Positions 7,212 through 14,026 of a stretch of DNA of 17,630 bases are shown in pieces. The notes beneath the pieces are model-generated. The model was not told where the DNA came from and did no database searches. It saw only the letters and a list, made by a program, of their open reading frames with translations. The DNA is from Chloroflexota bacterium (GTDB lineage: Bacteria > Chloroflexota > Anaerolineae > JACRMK01), in NCBI GenBank assembly GCA_016200765.1, contig JACQEC010000155.1, positions 1-17,630 of the forward strand, read 5' to 3'. Every line of letters begins with the position of its first letter. The stretch's first letter is position 1. The translations under genes and the position numbers were made by a program.

Positions 7212-7370
7212 AGTAAGGAGTAGGAAGTAAGGAGTAAGGGGCGGCAACGACGGCAACCACCCTTCGACAAGCTCAGGCCGAGAAACCGCCCTACTCCCTA
7301 TTCCCTATTCCTTACTCCCTACTTCCTACTCCCTATTCCTTACTCCCTACTTCCTACTCCCTACTTCCTA
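7212..7370 (-). repeat. Heptad inverted-repeat element A2
   Basis: On the minus strand it begins at the TAG stop of the LuxR-kelch gene (7368-7370). Eleven contiguous 7-nt units (TAGGAAG, TAGGGAG, TAAGGAA) run to 7294, a degraded unit to 7287. A core containing CCTGAGCTTGTCGAAGGG follows at about 7262-7279, then four reverse-complement units at 7212-7239. Orientation relative to the upstream gene is the same as in A1 and A3. The far end lies just upstream of, or overlaps, the radical SAM start. Confidence 0.85.
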
Positions 7371-8768
7371 CGGCCCGGCCTTGGGCAGGAAGAAGCGGTA
7401 GAGCGCGGTATAGAGCTGCACGGCGTCGTTGGGCTGGCTGTTCCAGCCGCCAAACAGATAGATTTTGGTGTCCAGCGCCGCCGCCGCGCCCACGCGCCAC
7501 AACGTCTCCTGCGCGCTCTCAAACTCCGACCACTGGCTGGTGGCGCTATCGTATCGCTCGTTCTCCCGCAAAGGGCCAGACCAACCCCCGCCCATCGCAT
7601 AGAGGTTTCCCGCCAGCACCACCAGCCCCAGTCGCGCGCGGGGATGGCGCAGAGGCGGCTTGCGCGCCCAAACCTGTGCGCTGTTAGCCGGTTGGGTCGG
7701 GTCAAACGACAGCACCTCATCCAGCAAGCCCTCTGACTGCCGCCCGCCCACGACGAAAATGCGCTCGCCGATGGCCGCCGCCGCCGCGTCGGCGCGCGGA
7801 CCGGGCAGGGGCGCGTGGGCGCTCCACTCGCCGCGCGCGGGATCAAACACCAGCACATCGGATACCATGCTCCGCCCGTCCCAACCGCCAAAAAGGTAGA
7901 GCCGCCCTTCGAGCGTGCTGAGAGCGTAGTGGCAGAGCGCCTTCGGCAGGGGCGCGCCCGCCTGCCAACTATCGCTAGCCGGGTCGTAGATTTCCATCAC
8001 AGCGCTTGGCTGGTCCTGCGCATCACAACCGCCGGGCACATAGACGCGCCCGCCGATCATCGCAGCGCTGTTTCCTTGCAGGGCGGTGGGCTTATCGGCC
8101 TTGCGGCTCCACTGGTTTGCCGCCGGGTCATAGACGCTGACGGCATTCACGACCCCGCCCGCCTCCTGCCCGCCGATCAGGTAAATCAGATTGTCGGCTG
8201 TGGCGACCGCCATAGCATCGCGCGGGGCCGGCAGTGGCGCCACCCGTTGCCAGCGGGGCGGCGGCGAAACGACCGCCGTGGCCGAGCTGGCCGCCGGAGC
8301 GCCAAGCCACTCTCGCCACGGCTGGGCGCTGGACGCCAGCGGGAAAACCACGAGTCCCAGCACCAACACGAACGCCAGCGCCATCACGCGCCCGCGCCCC
8401 GTCGGACGCTCAACCTCGCCTACAGGCGGGGCGATCACAACAGTCTCCGTTGGCGCGGCGGCGACCGGCGCCGCGGGAGCAGGCGAGGCGGGTATCTCGG
8501 CTATAGCGGCAGTCGTGGACGCCGCTGGCGCGTCCGGACGCTCAAGCACAATCCAGCCATGACGCACGGCGTACAGGGCGGCCTCCGTGCGCGACTGCAC
8601 GCCGAGTTTGGCAAAGATATTGTTGAGATGGACTTTGACTGTGTTCACGCTGATAAACAGCGCGCGGCCAATCTGGTTGTTCGTCGCGCCGGTCGCAACC
8701 AACCGGAGCACTTCCAGTTCGCGGTCGCTCAACACAGGCGAGGGTGGCGTGGCGGGTTCGGAAGACAT
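7368..8768 (-). CDS. LuxR-type HTH membrane regulator with extracytoplasmic kelch propeller
   Basis: The 466-residue protein begins with a GerE/LuxR DNA-binding domain (residues 12-75), with LSDRELEVLRLVATGATNNQIG and the recognition helix VNTVKVHLNNIFAKLG. An Ala/Pro-rich linker (78-127), one transmembrane helix (~128-147) and about six kelch repeats (170-460) follow. The kelch repeats show the usual GG doublets followed by a Y/V-x-DP-x(5)-W turn, e.g. LIGGQEAGG, LFGGWDGRS, FVVGGRQSEG. This predicts a one-component transmembrane regulator: cytoplasmic HTH, outside sensor. There is no receiver domain or kinase neighbour. The ATG is at 8766-8768. A promoter (TTGACT, 17 nt, TAACAT) lies so close that the 5' leader would be only about 5 nt. 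Target and ligand unknown; autoregulation possible. Confidence 0.9.
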   Translation of the reverse strand: MSSEPATPPSPVLSDRELEVLRLVATGATNNQIGRALFISVNTVKVHLNNIFAKLGVQSRTEAALYAVRHGWIVLERPDAPAASTTAAIAEIPASPAPAAPVAAAPTETVVIAPPVGEVERPTGRGRVMALAFVLVLGLVVFPLASSAQPWREWLGAPAASSATAVVSPPPRWQRVAPLPAPRDAMAVATADNLIYLIGGQEAGGVVNAVSVYDPAANQWSRKADKPTALQGNSAAMIGGRVYVPGGCDAQDQPSAVMEIYDPASDSWQAGAPLPKALCHYALSTLEGRLYLFGGWDGRSMVSDVLVFDPARGEWSAHAPLPGPRADAAAAAIGERIFVVGGRQSEGLLDEVLSFDPTQPANSAQVWARKPPLRHPRARLGLVVLAGNLYAMGGGWSGPLRENERYDSATSQWSEFESAQETLWRVGAAAALDTKIYLFGGWNSQPNDAVQLYTALYRFFLPKAGP

Positions 8769-8780
8769 GGGTTCCCTGTC

Positions 8781-8809
8781 ATGTTAAGCCAAGAGAACCG
8801 AATAGTCAA
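8781..8809 (-). promoter_or_regulatory. Promoter of the LuxR-kelch gene, near-leaderless
   Basis: On the minus strand, TTGACT (8804-8809, 5/6 to the -35 consensus) is separated by exactly 17 nt from TAACAT (8781-8786, 4/6 to the -10). A start about 7 nt downstream falls near 8774, leaving roughly 5 nt before the ATG at 8768. AGGGA at 8772-8776 would be at the very 5' end of the transcript. Confidence 0.55.
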
Positions 8810-8869
8810 GGACAGCGCGAGAGCGGCGAGAGCGCCCGGGGAAGTGTCAGGGGGACGCGCTGGCTTTCT

Positions 8870-8909
8870 CCCCTCTCCCAAGATTGGGAGAGGGGTCGGG
8901 GGTGAGGGC
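8870..8909. repeat. Palindromic dispersed repeat E1 (CCCCTCTCCCAA)
   Basis: CCCCTCTCCCAA (8870-8881) and TTGGGAGAGGGG (8884-8895) are perfect 12-bp arms with a 2-nt centre, followed by TCGGGGGTGAGGG. A related copy in the other orientation is at 17059-17097. It lies just after the sufS stop and could end or process the suf transcript, but there is no U-run, so I call it a repeat rather than a terminator. Confidence 0.7.
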
Positions 8910-8912
8910 TTT

Positions 8913-10172
8913 TCAGCCGCCGAAGACCTTCTGCGCCTTATGCAGTGCAACCACCAGTTTGTCTATCTCGTGCGGCTCGTTATAGAGGTAGAGCGATGCG
9001 CGCGCCGTGGCCGCCACGCCCATCTGCTCCATCAGCGGTTGAGCGCAATGGTGGCCGGCGCGGATGGCGATGCCATCCTGATCCACCAGCGTCGCGAGGT
9101 CGTGCGGGTGAATGCCCTTGAGGTTGAAGGTCAGCACCCCGCCGCGCACAGACGGGTCTTGCGGACCGTAGAGCGTCAAATCGTTGACCTCGGCCAGCCG
9201 GTCAATGCCATAGCCGACCAATTCGGTTTCGTGGCGGCGGATATTGTCCATACCGATGGCCGTCAGATAGTCCACCGCCGCGCCCAACCCGATCCCCTCC
9301 GCAATCGCGGGGGTGCCGGCCTCGAACTTGTGGGGCAGATCGTTCCACTTCGACTCGCGCCGCCGCACCGTCTTGATCATGTCGCCGCCGCCCATGAACG
9401 GCGGCATCGCCTCCAGCAGGGCGCGCTTGCCATACAAGACCCCACTGCCCGTCGGCCCGCACATCTTATGGCCGCTGAACGCGAGGAAATCGCAATCCCA
9501 GTCCTGCACATCCACCGGCAGGTGCGGCGCAGCCTGCGCGCCATCCACCACCGCCAGCGCGCCGACGGCATGAGCGCGCCGCACCAACTCTTGGGTCGGG
9601 TTGATGGTGCCCAGCACGTTGGACATCGCCGTAAACGCGAACACCTTGACGCGCTCCGTCAGCAACGCATCCAGCGTCGTCAGGTCGAGCAGGCCGTCGG
9701 GCGTCAGCTCCACGAATTCGAGTTGCGCGCCCTTCTCCGCCGCCAGCAATTGCCAGGGCACGATGTTCGAGTGGTGCTCCATGCCGGTCAGCAAGATCAC
9801 GTCGCCCGGCTGGATATTGGCGCGGCCCCACGCCTGCGCGACCAGATTCAGCCCCTCCGTGGTGTTGCGCACGAAAATCACTTCGCGCCACGACGCGGCG
9901 TTGATGAAGCGCGCCGTGCGCTTGCGCGCGCCCTCGTACAGACTGGTGGCTTCCTCGCTCAAGACGTGGATGCCGCGATGCACATTGGCGTTGTGCTGGC
10001 GGTAATACTCGTCCATCGCGCAGATCACGGCTTCGGGTTTCTGCGAGGTGGCGGCGCTGTCGAGATAGACCAGCGGCGCGCCGTTGACCATCCGCTTGAG
10101 GATGGGAAAGTCCGCCCGCCACTTCGCCGCGTCAAAGGCGGCTGTCGCGGGCATAGCGATTGGGGCGCTCAT
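8913..10172 (-). CDS. sufS: Cysteine desulfurase SufS
   Basis: The 419-residue class V, PLP-dependent desulfurase converts L-cysteine to alanine and delivers the sulfur for Fe-S clusters. Seen in sequence: VYLDSAATSQKP near the N-terminus, MEHHSNIVPW (131-140), the PLP strand VVDGAQAAPH (208-217), the Schiff-base lysine in FSGHKMCGPTG (Lys236), and the persulfide cysteine in RAGHHCAQP (Cys376), diagnostic of the SufS (group II) branch. Length is normal. The ATG at 10172 has GGAG about 9 nt upstream; upstream extension to 10370 would overlap moaA. It is the last gene of the minus-strand operon, 26 bp after moaA. Its partner is likely SufU at 12123-12518; no SufE gene is seen. Confidence 0.96.
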   Translation of the reverse strand: MSAPIAMPATAAFDAAKWRADFPILKRMVNGAPLVYLDSAATSQKPEAVICAMDEYYRQHNANVHRGIHVLSEEATSLYEGARKRTARFINAASWREVIFVRNTTEGLNLVAQAWGRANIQPGDVILLTGMEHHSNIVPWQLLAAEKGAQLEFVELTPDGLLDLTTLDALLTERVKVFAFTAMSNVLGTINPTQELVRRAHAVGALAVVDGAQAAPHLPVDVQDWDCDFLAFSGHKMCGPTGSGVLYGKRALLEAMPPFMGGGDMIKTVRRRESKWNDLPHKFEAGTPAIAEGIGLGAAVDYLTAIGMDNIRRHETELVGYGIDRLAEVNDLTLYGPQDPSVRGGVLTFNLKGIHPHDLATLVDQDGIAIRAGHHCAQPLMEQMGVAATARASLYLYNEPHEIDKLVVALHKAQKVFGG

Positions 10173-10198
10173 CGTGCCACTCCACTTTCGGTCACGGG

Positions 10199-11188
10199 TT
10201 ACCCACCGATCTGGTGCATCTTGCGGTTCTGCGTGTGCACGCCGATAGCCAGCCCGTGGCCGGTCGGCTTGGCGGTGATGGCGAGGTTCAGCACTTCTTG
10301 AATGTCGGCCACCGTGCCGCCGCCGCGCAGAATCTTCTTCACGTCGAGCTCGTCGTCGTGCAGCAGGCACAGGTGAAACTTGCCGTCGGCGGTCAAGCGC
10401 ATGCGGTTGCAGGTGCCGCAGTACGGCTCGCTGACCGGGCTGATGAAGCCGATGACGCCGCGCGCGCCGGGCAGGCGGTAGTTCACCGCCTCATCGGACG
10501 GGTCGGCGTTTTCCAGCGGGGTCAGCGTGCCCAGCGCGGCCTCGATCTTCCGCTTCGTCTCAACGTTAGACACGTAGCGGTCAATCGAAAACTGCGCCTC
10601 CGGCCCGGAGCCGAGCGGCATCAATTCGATATAGCGCATCTGCCAATCGTTGGCAACGGTCAGCCGCGCCAGTTCAACCACATCATCTTCATTGTAGCCG
10701 CGCGCGACCACGGCGTTGAGCTTGACGGGCAGGAGGCCCGCCGCTTCGGCGGCGCGGATGCCGCGCCAGACGTTGTCCAAATCCACGAAGCGCATCAGCT
10801 TTTTGACGCGCTCTTCATTCAGCGAATCCACGTGCACGTTGACGCGCTTGAGGCCGGCCTCTTTGAGCGGCCTGGCCAGCCGCTCCAGCAACATGCCGTT
10901 GGTCGTCATACCGAGGTCGTGCGCGCCGCTGACGCCGGCGATGCGGCGCGTGATCTCAATCAGGTCGGGGCGCAGAGTCGGCTCGCCGCCGGTCAGCCGG
11001 AACTTGCGAAAGCCGATGCCGGCCGCGGCCCGCACGACCTTCTCAATCTCCTCGGCGGTCAGCAGTTCCGGGTCCGGGACAAACGTCAGCCCGTGCAGGG
11101 GCATGCAATACTGACAACGCAGGTTACAGCGGTCGGTCAGCGAGATGCGCAGGTAGTTAATATCGCGGTGAAAAGAGTCAAGGGGCAT
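10199..11188 (-). CDS. moaA: GTP 3',8-cyclase MoaA
   Basis: The 329-residue radical SAM enzyme catalyses the first step of molybdenum cofactor synthesis, GTP to 3',8-cyclo-GTP, in the cytoplasm. It has the N-terminal cluster CNLRCQYC (Cys21/25/28), the SAM motif LTGGEPTLRPD, and the C-terminal second cluster C-x2-C-x13-C (Cys257/260/274) in CGTCNRMRLTADGKFHLC. It also ends in the conserved Gly-Gly tail (HQIGG). These together separate MoaA from other radical SAM proteins. Both clusters are [4Fe-4S], which may explain its place between sufT and sufS. No other moa gene is visible in the window. The ATG start has only a weak AGG six bases upstream; element B fills the gap from the DUF59 gene. 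Confidence 0.96.
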   Translation of the reverse strand: MPLDSFHRDINYLRISLTDRCNLRCQYCMPLHGLTFVPDPELLTAEEIEKVVRAAAGIGFRKFRLTGGEPTLRPDLIEITRRIAGVSGAHDLGMTTNGMLLERLARPLKEAGLKRVNVHVDSLNEERVKKLMRFVDLDNVWRGIRAAEAAGLLPVKLNAVVARGYNEDDVVELARLTVANDWQMRYIELMPLGSGPEAQFSIDRYVSNVETKRKIEAALGTLTPLENADPSDEAVNYRLPGARGVIGFISPVSEPYCGTCNRMRLTADGKFHLCLLHDDELDVKKILRGGGTVADIQEVLNLAITAKPTGHGLAIGVHTQNRKMHQIGG

Positions 11189-11197
11189 AGAGAACCT

Positions 11198-11267
11198 GAT
11201 AGCCGATGGCCGATGGCTGATGGCGGGTTGCTATCTGCTATTCGCCATCGGCCATCGGCTATCAGCC
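11198..11267. repeat. Heptad inverted-repeat element B (GATGGCC-type)
   Basis: Exactly ten contiguous 7-nt units fill 70 bp: GATAGCC, GATGGCC, GATGGCT, GATGGCG, GGTTGCT, ATCTGCT, ATTCGCC, ATCGGCC, ATCGGCT, ATCAGCC. The unit switches strand at the centre. Perfect 20-bp arms pair 11198-11217 with 11244-11263. It sits in the 86-bp gap between the DUF59 stop and moaA, and would form a strong intra-operon hairpin. Confidence 0.85.
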
Positions 11268-11274
11268 CTTTCCA

Positions 11275-11616
11275 TTAGGACCAGCCAGTTAGGATGCCGG
11301 GGTCTTCCATGAAGCTTGGATCCCAGACATCGGGCAGGACGTTGACGCGAAAAGTTTTGCCGGGCATGGTCTCTTCGGACGCGAGCTTCACCTGTTGCAC
11401 CAGCCAGCCGGCGTACGGGCAGAAGGGCGTGGTCATCATCAGGTTGACCACGGCCGGCTCTTCGCCCAGATTGATCTCGCGCACCAGCCCCAGCTCAACC
11501 ACGCTCAAGCCAATTTCAGGGTCAAACACCTTCCGCAGTGCCGTCCGGATATGCCCTTCGGGGGTATCCGGGTCCTGCGGCACAGGCCGCTCGTCGTCAA
11601 GATTCGGGTTGAACAT
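11275..11616 (-). CDS. sufT: DUF59 / MIP18-family Fe-S assembly factor (SufT-like)
   Basis: The 113-residue protein is a DUF59 domain with the family's FDPEIGLSVVELGLVREI segment (residues 31-48) and the conserved reactive cysteine in TTPFCPYAG (Cys66). SufT and related proteins help deliver Fe-S clusters to apoproteins; PaaD-like relatives act on oxygenases. The suf context favours the SufT role. I chose the ATG at 11614-11616 over the adjacent GTG at 11619 because GGAGG then has a 4-nt spacer instead of 1. It lies between the Rieske gene and moaA, both Fe-S proteins. The symbol is by family and context. Confidence 0.88.
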   Translation of the reverse strand: MFNPNLDDERPVPQDPDTPEGHIRTALRKVFDPEIGLSVVELGLVREINLGEEPAVVNLMMTTPFCPYAGWLVQQVKLASEETMPGKTFRVNVLPDVWDPSFMEDPGILTGWS

Positions 11617-11651
11617 CACGCCTCCGTGTGCAGCGCGAGCGGGGGCCGAGT

Positions 11652-11707
11652 GTTGATCTTTGATTTATGATTTTAGATTGACAATCCAAAATCATGAATC
11701 TAAAATC
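11652..11707. repeat. Heptad inverted-repeat element C1 (GATT/AATC-type)
   Basis: Exactly eight 7-nt units over 56 bp. Four end in GATT or GATC (GTTGATC, TTTGATT, TATGATT, TTAGATT) and four end in AATC (GACAATC, CAAAATC, ATGAATC, TAAAATC), so the palindrome turns at the fourth/fifth unit. It is AT-rich in a GC-rich genome. It lies between the Rieske and DUF59 genes, beside a short, weaker 7-nt series (GGTGACG, AGTGACG on the minus strand) next to the Rieske stop. Confidence 0.85.
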
Positions 11708-11743
11708 GAAGCTCGCCACCCGTCACTCGTCACCTTTCACGTC

Positions 11744-12058
11744 TTATTCCGGTCTCTCCACCAGCACATCGTCGCCGTCGAGTTTGACGGCGTAACTGTC
11801 CACCGGCATGATCGCCGGGAAGGCCAGCACCGCGCCCGTGCGCACGTCGAAGCGCGCGCCATGCCGCGGGCAGATGATCTCGTAGCCGTCGAGGTCGCCC
11901 TCGCCCAGCGGCCCGCCATCGTGCGTGCAGACATCGGCGAGAGCATAGACCGTCCCGTTGACCTTGCAGAGGGCGACGCGCCCGTCGCCGGCTTCAAACA
12001 CCTTGGCTTGTCCTTCGCATACCTCATTCACGGTTGTGACTTTGATGTAATCGGTCAT
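11744..12058 (-). CDS. Rieske [2Fe-2S] ferredoxin-like protein
   Basis: The 104-residue protein is a single Rieske domain. Cluster ligands are CTH (Cys44, His46) and CPRH (Cys63, His66), with the loop DGGPLGEGDLDGYEI between them. It has no signal peptide or membrane anchor, so it is cytoplasmic, like the ferredoxin component of non-heme oxygenases. A stand-alone Rieske protein inside a suf operon is common in Chloroflexota and some other phyla; an electron-transfer role in cluster assembly is inferred. It follows sufU with a 64-bp gap filled by element C2, and precedes the DUF59 gene. Confidence 0.93.
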   Translation of the reverse strand: MTDYIKVTTVNEVCEGQAKVFEAGDGRVALCKVNGTVYALADVCTHDGGPLGEGDLDGYEIICPRHGARFDVRTGAVLAFPAIMPVDSYAVKLDGDDVLVERPE

Positions 12059-12070
12059 TGATCCATTTCA

Positions 12071-12126
12071 GATGGTTGATTTTAAATTGTTGATTGCCAA
12101 TCCAAAATCAACAATCTAAAATTTAT
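12071..12126. repeat. Heptad inverted-repeat element C2 (GATT/AATC-type)
   Basis: Exactly eight 7-nt units over 56 bp: GATGGTT, GATTTTA, AATTGTT, GATTGCC, then AATCCAA, AATCAAC, AATCTAA, AATTTAT. Units and length match C1, but phase and details differ. The last unit contains the TAA stop of sufU (12123-12125, minus strand). It fills the sufU-Rieske gap. Confidence 0.85.
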
Positions 12127-12518
12127 TCTGCATCCTCGTCCTCTTGCCACTCGGCGATGCCGTACGCGCCGACCTTCACAACCTTCAGCGAGAGCAGGGC
12201 GCACTTGAGCCGCGCCGGCGTCAGCGGGATGCCAATCAGGTCGAGGATGGCTTGCTTATCCAGATGGCGCACCTCGTCGAGAGTCTTGCCCTTGATCTCT
12301 TCGAGCAGCATATCCGCCGAGGCCAGGCTGATTGCACAGCCCTGACCGCTGAACTTCACATCCTCAACCACGCCGTCTTTGACCAGCATATCAACACGGA
12401 TGCGGTCGCCGCAGAGCGGGTTATCCTCTTCGTGCGAGATGGAAGCGCCGGGAATCTGGCCCCGGTGATCCGGGTGTTTGTAATGTTCGAGAATAATCTC
12501 GCGGTAAAAGTCATCCAT
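12123..12518 (-). CDS. sufU: Fe-S scaffold / sulfur-transfer protein SufU
   Basis: The 131-residue IscU-fold protein has the three conserved cysteines and the aspartate: NPLCGD (Cys36, Asp38), SGQGCAIS (Cys61) and RLKCALL (Cys106). In SufU these bind zinc and accept persulfide sulfur from SufS. The RLKCA motif, with Lys rather than His before the last Cys, is SufU-like. The 45-residue spacing between the second and third cysteines, however, is IscU-like and lacks the ~18-21-residue insertion of the Bacillus type. The function could therefore be scaffold, sulfur relay or both. The ATG is one base after the sufD stop, so translation is probably coupled. Confidence 0.94.
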   Translation of the reverse strand: MDDFYREIILEHYKHPDHRGQIPGASISHEEDNPLCGDRIRVDMLVKDGVVEDVKFSGQGCAISLASADMLLEEIKGKTLDEVRHLDKQAILDLIGIPLTPARLKCALLSLKVVKVGAYGIAEWQEDEDAE

Positions 12519-12519
12519 C

Positions 12520-13872
12520 CTAAAAGGCGCCCAATTTCTCCTGAATAGCCTCGCGCAGTTTGACGCGCGCGCTTTCGAGCGGGATGCGGTCCATCAGCGG
12601 CTCAAAGAAACCCTCGACGATCAGGCGTTGGGCGTGCGCCTCGCTAAGGCCGCGGCTGCGCAGGTAAAACATCTGCTCATCATCTACCTGCCCCACCGTC
12701 GCGCCGTGCGTGCAGCGCACGTCGTTGGCCTCGATTTCGAGGCCGGGGATCGAATCGGCGCGCGCCCGCGCCGACAGGTTCAGGTTGCGGTTCGCCTGAT
12801 AGGCGTCAGAGCGCTGGGCGTTCTTGTGCACGTGGATCAAGCCCTGATAGATGGTGCGCGCCTTGTCCTTCAGCACGCCCTTGAACAACAGGTCGGTCGT
12901 GCTGTGGCCGGCGAAATGATCCTGCTGGGTGTGATGGTCGAGATGCTGGTTGGCGTCGGCGAAGTAGAAGCCGTGAATGTTGCCGGTACTGCCGGGGCCG
13001 AGCATGAAGATTTCGTGGTGCGTCTTGGTCACCTTACTGCCGAGCGTGCCGATGACCCATTGCAGGGTGGCGTCGCGGTCGAGCATGGCGCGCTGAGCGC
13101 CCAGCGAATAGGTATGCCGTCCCCAATTTTGCAAGGTCACAAACGTCAGGTTCGCGCCTTCCTTCAGGAACAATTCAACCGCATGATCCGACATCGCCGG
13201 TTCCGGCTGTGTCTCCGAGCCGTACGCCTCGATGTAGGTGAACTCCGAGCCGGCGTCGGCGATAATCAGCGTGTGCGGGAAGAGGCCGGCGCGCGCGGTC
13301 TGCTGCCAGATGCCCGCACGGAACGGCAGTGCCACTTTTACGCCCTGCGGCACGTAGAGGAACACGCCGCCCGTCCATAGCGCGCCATGCAGGGCCTCGA
13401 ACTTGCCATAGGTGGGCGGCACGGCGCTGGTCATGAAATAGTCGCGCAACAAAGGCGCGTGCTCGCGCGCGGCGGTTTCGAGATCGGTGAAGATCACGCC
13501 CTGCGCGCGCAAATCGTCGTTCAGCCAGTTGAACATGGCGCCGCCGTCAACCTGCGCCAGATAACCGGCCGCCTCCGCCTCGCCCACGTCCAGCATACGC
13601 TTCAAGCCTTCGGGCAGTTCGTCCACGCTCTGCGTCGGCGTGGCCGACGGCGCATCAAACGCCGAAGACAGCCGATCAAGTTTCAGCGTGCTGATGTCGG
13701 TGCGCCGCCACAACTCGTCGTTCAGCGTCGGCATCGGCGTCTGCTCGTAGACCGCCCAGGCCTCGGCGCGCGCTTTGCGCAGCCAGGCCGGTTCATTGCG
13801 GCTGTTTGAAATCTGCTCGACGGTTGCCGCCGAAACGAGCGGCTGTGTTTGGATGGATAAGGCTTGCGTCAT
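12520..13872 (-). CDS. sufD: Fe-S cluster assembly protein SufD
   Basis: The 450-residue protein is a SufB/SufD-family beta-helix with a helical N-terminus (NEPAWLRKARAEAWAVYEQTPMP). The C-terminal block ARADSIPGLEIEANDVRCTHGATVG carries the histidine (His389) that corresponds to the SufD cluster-interface residue, and MFYLRSRGLSEAHAQRLIVEGFFEP closes the family signature. It forms the SufBC2D scaffold with SufB and SufC. I chose the ATG at 13872; upstream extension to 14064 would run through element A3 and has no family match. A 7-bp-arm hairpin with a small inner stem lies at 13894-13924 in the leader. The 247-bp gap after sufB makes a separate transcript start possible (TATACT at 13962-13967, minus strand), but I find no good -35. 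Confidence 0.95.
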   Translation of the reverse strand: MTQALSIQTQPLVSAATVEQISNSRNEPAWLRKARAEAWAVYEQTPMPTLNDELWRRTDISTLKLDRLSSAFDAPSATPTQSVDELPEGLKRMLDVGEAEAAGYLAQVDGGAMFNWLNDDLRAQGVIFTDLETAAREHAPLLRDYFMTSAVPPTYGKFEALHGALWTGGVFLYVPQGVKVALPFRAGIWQQTARAGLFPHTLIIADAGSEFTYIEAYGSETQPEPAMSDHAVELFLKEGANLTFVTLQNWGRHTYSLGAQRAMLDRDATLQWVIGTLGSKVTKTHHEIFMLGPGSTGNIHGFYFADANQHLDHHTQQDHFAGHSTTDLLFKGVLKDKARTIYQGLIHVHKNAQRSDAYQANRNLNLSARARADSIPGLEIEANDVRCTHGATVGQVDDEQMFYLRSRGLSEAHAQRLIVEGFFEPLMDRIPLESARVKLREAIQEKLGAF

Positions 13873-13893
13873 GGCCTGCTTAAATCTCCCTCG

Positions 13894-13924
13894 GAACTTC
13901 ACGCCGCGAAAGCGCAAGAAGTTC
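13894..13924 (-). promoter_or_regulatory. Hairpin in the sufD leader
   Basis: GAACTTC (13894-13900) and GAAGTTC (13918-13924) are perfect 7-bp arms. An inner CGC/GCG stem with a 4-nt loop lies at 13905-13914. The structure ends 21 nt before the sufD ATG. It could be an operator or an RNA stem in the leader; no known motif is recognised. Confidence 0.3.
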
Positions 13925-14026
13925 GTGGTGATCGTGCAAACGCTGGGAGTTTCGCTCACCCAGTATAATCCACGAATTCCCGAACGCGCTAATCGGCGCG
14001 CCGGCATAAAAACGGGGTTACAGACA

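Noticed and set aside
7193..7270. TTG start for the radical SAM protein
   Set aside because: The added residues are translated from heptad element A2 and have no relation to the family.
7287..7370. CRISPR array
   Set aside because: Units are 7 nt and contiguous with no spacers, and no cas gene is present.
8870..8895. Rho-independent terminator after sufS
   Set aside because: The stem is strong but no T-run follows on the minus strand, and the sequence is a dispersed repeat.
7815..10301. Very long plus-strand open frame (828 codons)
   Set aside because: It is antisense to LuxR-kelch and sufS, is Arg/His-rich as expected from the complement of a GC-rich gene, and matches no family.
13962..13992. 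Internal sufD promoter (TATACT, minus strand)
   Set aside because: The -10 is good, but no -35 within 16-19 nt matches better than 3/6; kept only as a remark under sufD.
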